Assembly: GCA_014058405.1 (NCBI GenBank)
Contig: CP047423.1
Span: 930,001 to 994,000, forward strand
Length of the DNA stretch: 64,000 nucleotides
Direction: 5' to 3'
Source: Candidatus Nitrospira kreftii
GTDB taxonomy: Bacteria; Nitrospirota; Nitrospiria; Nitrospirales; Nitrospiraceae
Each line of letters opens with the position of its first letter. Position 1 is the first letter of the stretch. The position numbers and the translations under genes were made by a program. Of this stretch, positions 59,544 to 64,000 are shown piece by piece. The notes under the pieces are model-generated. The model did no database searches and was not told the DNA's origin. It was given only the letters and a program-made list of their open reading frames with translations.

Positions 59544-60254
59544 ATGACGGCGGTAGATCTCCGGCTACCTGATCTTGGAATGAACATGCATGATCTGAAT
59601 CGTGAGCATAGTCACAGCTGGTCTCCAACACAAGCGCGGGAAAAAGGCATACCGGTTATTGGCATTGGAGGACCCGTCGGCTCTGGTAAAACGGCGCTTG
59701 TTGAAGCTCTATGTCAAAGATTGCGCGATCGCTACAGCCTGGCCGCTGTGACGAACGACATTTTTACCAAAATCGATGCGGAAATTCTCACGAAACGCGC
59801 AGCATTGCCGATCGACCGCATCTTGGGAGTTGAAACTGGGGGGTGTCCACACACGGCAATCCGTGAAGATGCGTCGCATAACCAAGAGGCGATCAACGAT
59901 TTGCTTCGGCGTCATCCCGATGTTGAATCGTTTTTCTTGGAAAGTGGTGGGGACAATCTTGCGGCCACCTTCAGCCCTGAGCTGGTGGATTACGTGATCT
60001 ACGTCATCGATGTGGCAGCCGGTGACAAAATCCCACGCAAAGGTGGCCCTGGCATCACCCGGTCTGACTTCCTGGTGATCAACAAGATGGATTTGGCGCC
60101 GCATGTTCGTGCGGATCTTTCCCTGATGGCTCAAGACACACGCCGCATGAGAGGTGATCTTCCCTTTGCCTTCACGAATATCCTTTCTGGTGAGGGGCTC
60201 GATTCGGTTGTAGCGTGGGTCGAACAGCGTGTCCCTCAGCGAGCCAGGCGTTAA
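59544..60254 (+). CDS. ureG: Urease accessory GTPase UreG
   Basis: The 236-residue product has P-loop [31 protein letters not shown] (nickel site CPH), [17 protein letters not shown] and guanine motif NKMDLAP. It uses GTP to load nickel into urease. The N-terminus has a short His-containing segment ([13 protein letters not shown]) that may help nickel storage. ATG 59544 is used; ATG 59580 is an alternative. Upstream codons to 59418 overlap ureF and are not needed. Confidence 0.94.
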   Translation: MTAVDLRLPDLGMNMHDLNREHSHSWSPTQAREKGIPVIGIGGPVGSGKTALVEALCQRLRDRYSLAAVTNDIFTKIDAEILTKRAALPIDRILGVETGGCPHTAIREDASHNQEAINDLLRRHPDVESFFLESGGDNLAATFSPELVDYVIYVIDVAAGDKIPRKGGPGITRSDFLVINKMDLAPHVRADLSLMAQDTRRMRGDLPFAFTNILSGEGLDSVVAWVEQRVPQRARR

Positions 60255-60259
60255 CGGCC

Positions 60260-61219
60260 GTGCGAGTTCGTGGGGGGGAGCGAAGAAGCGCGTCTCAGAA
60301 AACCAGTACTTTTCTAAACAGAAAACCTTCTGAGAGACGTGAGTCCTCTCAAAAAAGGAACCTGCCCATACCCTCCTCAACCGAATTCGTCGGACGAGTC
60401 GGCGAGCTCAGGCTTCAGTACGCAAAGCTTGATGGTCGGACCATCATCGCGCATTCATATTTTACCACGCCCTGGAAGCTTCTCCCTCCCATTTACCTCG
60501 ATGATACCGGAGCGGCCTACACGCTCTTGGTTAATCCATCCGGTGGTCTTGTTGGGGGTGACGGTCTTTCTATCGACATGAATCTGGATCGAGATGCCCA
60601 TGTCCTCATCTCCGCGCCTTCTGCCAATCGTGTCTATCGATCAGAAGGGAAACTGTCCGAACAGGTGATCAACATCACGGTCGGGCCTGGTGCCATCTTG
60701 GAATGGTTGCCGGAGCACACCATCCCGTTTGCCGGATCACGATTTCGACAGGCGATTCAGGTGAACCTCGCGCCGAGTGCCACCATTATTCTATGGGATG
60801 CGCTGGCCTCCGGGCGAATAGCCAGAGATGAACGCTGGGCGTTCACCCACCTCGAGAATGAGATCCAAATTATGACTGCCACGGGAGGATCCCTTGTTGA
60901 GCGGTACATTCTCGATCCAGCCACTGACCTGGGTCGGGTCGGTCTTGCAGAGGAATGGAACTACGTTGCATCCCTATATGTGGTGAGCGATGCAGTTTCG
61001 CCGGAGATCTGGGCTGATCTTGAATCGAAGGTCACCGCTGTTTTGGGAGAGCTTCCGGGCCAAGTTCTGGGGGGAGTATCAAGACCGGCAGTCCCAGGTC
61101 TGGCGATCAAATTATTAGCCAGGAAGGCCCCCGACCTTACCGCCATGCTTGATTTGTTATGGACCGCTGTCCGTGGAGCATTGTGGAATCTTCCAGCCGT
61201 CTCCTTGCGGAAGTACTAA
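60260..61219 (+). CDS. ureD: Urease accessory protein UreD (UreH)
   Basis: The product has the UreD beta-helix pattern: GRVGELRLQYAKLDGRTIIAHSYFTTPWKLLPP, NPSGGLVGGDGLSIDM, ILEWLPEHTIPFAGSRF and RDERWAFTHLENEI. It binds the urease apoprotein with UreF. The start is unclear: GTG 60260 gives 319 residues with a 45-residue basic leader, and there is no good ribosome binding site. The order ureABC-F-G-D lacks ureE. Confidence 0.9.
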   Translation: MRVRGGERRSASQKTSTFLNRKPSERRESSQKRNLPIPSSTEFVGRVGELRLQYAKLDGRTIIAHSYFTTPWKLLPPIYLDDTGAAYTLLVNPSGGLVGGDGLSIDMNLDRDAHVLISAPSANRVYRSEGKLSEQVINITVGPGAILEWLPEHTIPFAGSRFRQAIQVNLAPSATIILWDALASGRIARDERWAFTHLENEIQIMTATGGSLVERYILDPATDLGRVGLAEEWNYVASLYVVSDAVSPEIWADLESKVTAVLGELPGQVLGGVSRPAVPGLAIKLLARKAPDLTAMLDLLWTAVRGALWNLPAVSLRKY

Positions 61220-61272
61220 AGCCTATTAGCGGCTTGTATCTACGAATTGGCGCTGGGGCAAGAGTTGAGAAT

Positions 61273-62151
61273 CTAAAGGTTTGAGGCTTTGCCTTCGGCT
61301 GCGGAAGCCGTACGGAGAGACCAGGCGAGTCCAAACAGCGAAAGCGTGAAGATCAACCATTTCGATGGATCAAAGTTATACCAACGCGGCCCATTGCGGT
61401 AGTCACTTTGGTACGTATGGTGATAATTGTGGTAGCCTTCGCCGAAGGTCAGGAGCGAAACCAGCCAACTATCTCGGCTAGAGTCAGCTTGGCTATGCGG
61501 TTGGTTTCCCCAGAGATGACACACTGAATTGATACAGAATGTCGAGTTCAGAACGGCAAATGTTCGGCCGACTCCGGCCAACATGAAACAGCCAAACCCT
61601 TCCATCCAACCGCCATGTGAGAAACCTACCAGAAATGGCAGCGCAAGCCCCGAAAGCACAATCGGCACATAGTATCGGTGCTGCCACATAATCACCGGAT
61701 CTTGCTTAAGTCGCGTCGCATATTTTTCGTCCGAGTAACGCTCATCGGAGAAAAGCCATCCACAGTGGCTGTGCCAGAATCCTCGCTGAGCGTTGTATGG
61801 ATCAGCGTCTTGATCGCAAGCCGCATGGTGACGGATGTGGTCCGCTGCCCACTTTAAAGCGGAATTCTGCAGCGCCCATCCACCAGCGATCAAGAAGGCG
61901 ATCTTGACCCAGTCTGGGCATACGAAACTTCGGTGTGAGATCAGACGATGGTACCCCACTGTAATGCCAAGTCCGGTGATCACGTACAGCAATCCGAACA
62001 TGGTCCAGTCTAACCAGGTATAGCCGATGAGGATGCCGTATGCTGGGACCCCAATCAGCGCGCTGAGCGTCACAATGCCGAATAGGAACATCGTCACATA
62101 GACAGGAAAGGTACGGTGGAGCCTAATGGCGGATTCAGCGGGTGTCGTCAT
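61273..62151 (-). CDS. Membrane fatty-acid (acyl-CoA) desaturase
   Basis: The 292-residue product has four hydrophobic membrane segments and the three His boxes of delta-9 desaturases: HRLISH, HIRHH (AADHIRHHAACD) and HNYHH (EGYHNYHHTYQSD). It inserts a double bond in acyl chains using O2 and electrons from a ferredoxin or cytochrome b5-like donor. It is convergent with ureD (53-base gap). The ATG at 62151 gives MTTPAESAIRLH. Confidence 0.9.
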   Translation of the reverse strand: MTTPAESAIRLHRTFPVYVTMFLFGIVTLSALIGVPAYGILIGYTWLDWTMFGLLYVITGLGITVGYHRLISHRSFVCPDWVKIAFLIAGGWALQNSALKWAADHIRHHAACDQDADPYNAQRGFWHSHCGWLFSDERYSDEKYATRLKQDPVIMWQHRYYVPIVLSGLALPFLVGFSHGGWMEGFGCFMLAGVGRTFAVLNSTFCINSVCHLWGNQPHSQADSSRDSWLVSLLTFGEGYHNYHHTYQSDYRNGPRWYNFDPSKWLIFTLSLFGLAWSLRTASAAEGKASNL

Positions 62152-62504
62152 GCGAATGTTAATCTACTAGTGAAGGAGGGGGCATTCGTCCATGTAGGGC
62201 AGAAGCACCTGAAGATACTCCAGCTCAAAAACCGAGCATTCAATTTTTTCAACTGTACCAGAGACGAAGGTGAAATAGCTACTCCAGATGTGACTTTGCG
62301 GCCTCTTGTTTAACGTTGACAGTCGACGGTAATATTTCATATACATAGTCGATCTGTGCAAGCTCATCCTCACGTTGTGATCGTATGTATGGATGAGTAT
62401 GGTGTTGTTGCCCAGCATAGAAAAATAGGGAAAAGCAAAGCGGAGGGAGTTAAGTCAGGAATCAGGATGGTTTGTCTTATAGTCTATTACAAGGAGGCAG
62501 TCCA
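62152..62504. other. 353-base intergenic region, no gene
   Basis: This A+T-richer stretch separates the divergent desaturase and exported-protein genes and should hold both promoters. I could not place a convincing promoter pair. An 83-codon minus-strand frame (62167-62418) has no recognisable features. Confidence 0.4.
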
Positions 62505-63299
62505 ATGAAGAGTGCGTTATCAATAGCATTTGGCGTGGCCGCCGTAGCGTTGGTTGCGGCGCCCCTCACCTCGTACGCAGGGGGAACGATTTCCGGCAAG
62601 GTGACCTTTTCCGGTAAGCCTGAGCAGAAAGAGTTCCTCTTCTCGAAGTTCCCTAATCCAAAGTTTTGCGTGAAGAATCCGAACAAGGCTTTGATGGACG
62701 GAGACAAGCGGTTTCTGAAGCAGATTGAAGTTGGGAAGGATGGTGGTTTGAAGGGTGCTGTGGTCGCAGTTGCAGACATTGAGGACAAGGCGTTCATAGA
62801 TGGCTATGCCGGGACGGAAGTCGTGGCTGAATTCTGCGAATTCCTGCCATACAGCGGTATCGTCGTCAATACACGACCGTTCAAGGTTGAAAACAAGGAC
62901 GCCGATCCGGATGATCCGAAGTCGGTGGCTGGTGTCCTCCACAATCCCCATAGCTTCACAGTGAAGGGCAATAGTTCGGCCACAGGTTTCAATATCGGGC
63001 TTGCGAAGAAGGGCGATACGTTGGAAAAGCCAGTTACGTTTCGAGGGGGTGCGGATAAGACTGGATATTTCCGCCTACAGTGCGACCAGCATGAGTTCAT
63101 GCAATCTTTCTTCCTCCCGGTTACTAATGCGCACTATGCAGTCGTGAAGGATGACGGATCATTCGAGATCAAGGACGTTCCTGCCGGTAAGCATAAAGTG
63201 GTGGCCTGGCATCCGTTTGTTGGAAAAGGTCAGAGGGTTGAATTCGAAGTCGATGTGACGGATGGAGGAACGGCCAACCTGAAGGCGGAGCTCAAGTAG
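62505..63299 (+). CDS. Exported cupredoxin-like protein with carboxypeptidase-regulatory-like end
   Basis: The 264-residue product starts at ATG 62505 behind AAGGAGG. It has a signal peptide (cleavage after YA, residue 25). A cupredoxin-like region follows, with GVLHNPHSFTV and a ligand loop C-x2-H-x2-M in LQCDQHEFMQSFFLP. After that comes a CarboxypepD_reg-like stretch DDGSFEIKDVPAGKHKVVAWHPFVGKG. It may bind copper and act in periplasmic electron transfer or copper handling. A strong terminator follows, so it is a single-gene unit. Confidence 0.7.
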   Translation: MKSALSIAFGVAAVALVAAPLTSYAGGTISGKVTFSGKPEQKEFLFSKFPNPKFCVKNPNKALMDGDKRFLKQIEVGKDGGLKGAVVAVADIEDKAFIDGYAGTEVVAEFCEFLPYSGIVVNTRPFKVENKDADPDDPKSVAGVLHNPHSFTVKGNSSATGFNIGLAKKGDTLEKPVTFRGGADKTGYFRLQCDQHEFMQSFFLPVTNAHYAVVKDDGSFEIKDVPAGKHKVVAWHPFVGKGQRVEFEVDVTDGGTANLKAELK

Positions 63300-63328
63300 T
63301 CGACGTTTCTTCAGCTGGTTCTGTGTGA

Positions 63329-63368
63329 ACGAAGGGCAGCGGAGTACTCCGCTGCCCTTCGTGTTTTT
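63329..63368 (+). terminator. Intrinsic terminator
   Basis: ACGAAGGGCAGCGGAG (63329-63344) and CTCCGCTGCCCTTCGT (63347-63362) are perfect inverted copies, giving a stem of about 15 bp with a four-base loop, followed by GTTTTT. Confidence 0.92.
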
Positions 63369-63460
63369 AGTCAAAATCCAATAAGTTCGTCACCTTGCCT
63401 TTCCGTTTCTTCTGTAGGTAATATGCCAATTTTTAATCTGTAGGGTCGAAGAGGACTGGT

Positions 63461-64000
63461 GTGTCACGAGAACTCTCGCTCGCGGAAGTATTTCAGCTTG
63501 GGTATTACTGGGAAACCAAAATCCTGCTCACCGCGGTGAAGCTGGACCTGTTTTCTGCCATCGACACGAGACCAAAATCTGCTCAGGACATCGCAGAACG
63601 GATTGGCGCGGATGCCCCGACGCTTGGTATCCTTTTAAATGCACTCGTGGCGATGAAGCTCTTGACTAAAAACGAGAGGCTGTTCGGTAATTCCGCTGTG
63701 GCACTCACATACCTTGTGAGGCACTCGACACAATATGTGGGGCACCTTCTGCTCCTGCATGATGCAGAGTGGAACAATTGGGGGCGATTGGAAGAGACAA
63801 TTCGAACGGGGCATCGAATGGTTGATCGTCATGTCTTTGAGACCGACCCGGAGCTGGGAAGCAACGTGCTGACAGTGCTCAACCGTATCGGTCAACAAAG
63901 CGGACCAGATTTGGCTAAGCGATTGAATTTGATAGGGAAAGAACGGATATTGGATTTAGGGGGCGGGGCAGGAACCAACGCCATCGCGTTTTGCCAGGTG
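63461..64000 (+). CDS. SAM-dependent O-methyltransferase, N-terminal part (runs off window)
   Basis: 180 codons are readable from a GTG at 63461 behind GAAGAGGAC. The N-terminal winged-helix dimerisation domain (LAEVLQLGYYWETKILLTA is approximate; YYWETKILLTAVKLDLFSAI is seen) and SAM motif I (RILDLGGGAGTNAIAF) match the same family as the gene at 31697. The catalytic part is outside the window. Confidence 0.75.
   Translation, partial: MSRELSLAEVFQLGYYWETKILLTAVKLDLFSAIDTRPKSAQDIAERIGADAPTLGILLNALVAMKLLTKNERLFGNSAVALTYLVRHSTQYVGHLLLLHDAEWNNWGRLEETIRTGHRMVDRHVFETDPELGSNVLTVLNRIGQQSGPDLAKRLNLIGKERILDLGGGAGTNAIAFCQV

Noticed and set aside
62167..62418. 83-codon minus-strand open frame between the desaturase and the exported protein
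   Set aside because: No domain, signal peptide or ribosome binding site was seen. It is probably chance in an intergenic region.

Overview
The window looks like a chromosome segment of a nitrite-oxidising bacterium of the genus Nitrospira. This is an inference from gene content. It combines rTCA/TCA genes with a soluble fumarate-reductase-like pair and a monomeric isocitrate dehydrogenase, a periplasmic Nitrospira-type chlorite dismutase, a NarK-type nitrate/nitrite carrier, and urea transport plus urease genes. No rRNA, tRNA, CRISPR array or intact insertion sequence was seen.

Layout. (1) 1-7.3 kb: carbon-cycle block acn(end)-idh-frdB-frdA-sucC-sucD. (2) 7.8-16.2 kb: an outer-membrane protein, two divergent GlnE-like half-proteins, groEL-groES and rpoH. 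(3) 16.4-28.5 kb: narK, then a long co-directional run ribBA-ribH-nusB-purB-cld-purC-orf-purS-purQ-(exported orf)-purL-purF. A chlorite dismutase gene sits inside this purine run with an ATGA overlap. (4) 28.5-32.8 kb: a tightly coupled run of little-known genes (PilZ, thioredoxin-like, 79-aa protein, degenerate metallo-beta-lactamase fold, TPR, 145-aa protein, O-methyltransferase). (5) 32.6-40.0 kb: a membrane protein, a frameshifted DCC-family oxidoreductase relic, an exported repeat protein, a TPR metalloprotease, recG, a coiled-coil protein and ppx. (6) 40.0-42.4 kb: a decayed toxin-antitoxin island (hicB, broken hicA, broken higA, RES-domain protein), flanked by ppx and a second, diverged copy of the ppx 3' end. 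(7) 42.6-49.4 kb: a PqqD-like/methyltransferase fusion, an amicyanin-like cupredoxin, a histone-H1-like protein, a pentapeptide-repeat protein, scpA-scpB and a lipoprotein. (8) 49.4-61.2 kb: an 0.8-kb leader region, a G+C-rich urtABCDE urea ABC transporter operon, then ureABC-ureF-ureG-ureD without ureE. (9) 61.3-64 kb: a fatty-acid desaturase, an exported cupredoxin-like protein with a strong terminator, and the start of a second O-methyltransferase gene.

How they work together. The carbon block supplies the citrate-to-succinyl-CoA part of central metabolism, usable in the reductive direction for CO2 fixation. The urt and ure genes import urea and split it to ammonia and CO2, feeding nitrogen assimilation, which GlnE-like adenylyltransferases would tune through glutamine synthetase. 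The rib/pur run makes flavins and IMP.

The main points for a second look are the cld gene in the purine operon, the split GlnE pair, the toxin-antitoxin graveyard with a duplicated ppx tail, the PqqD-methyltransferase fusion, the coupled operon of unknowns at 29.5-32.8 kb, and a dispersed GCTGACA/TGTCAGC palindrome, one copy of which appears to have lengthened ribH.
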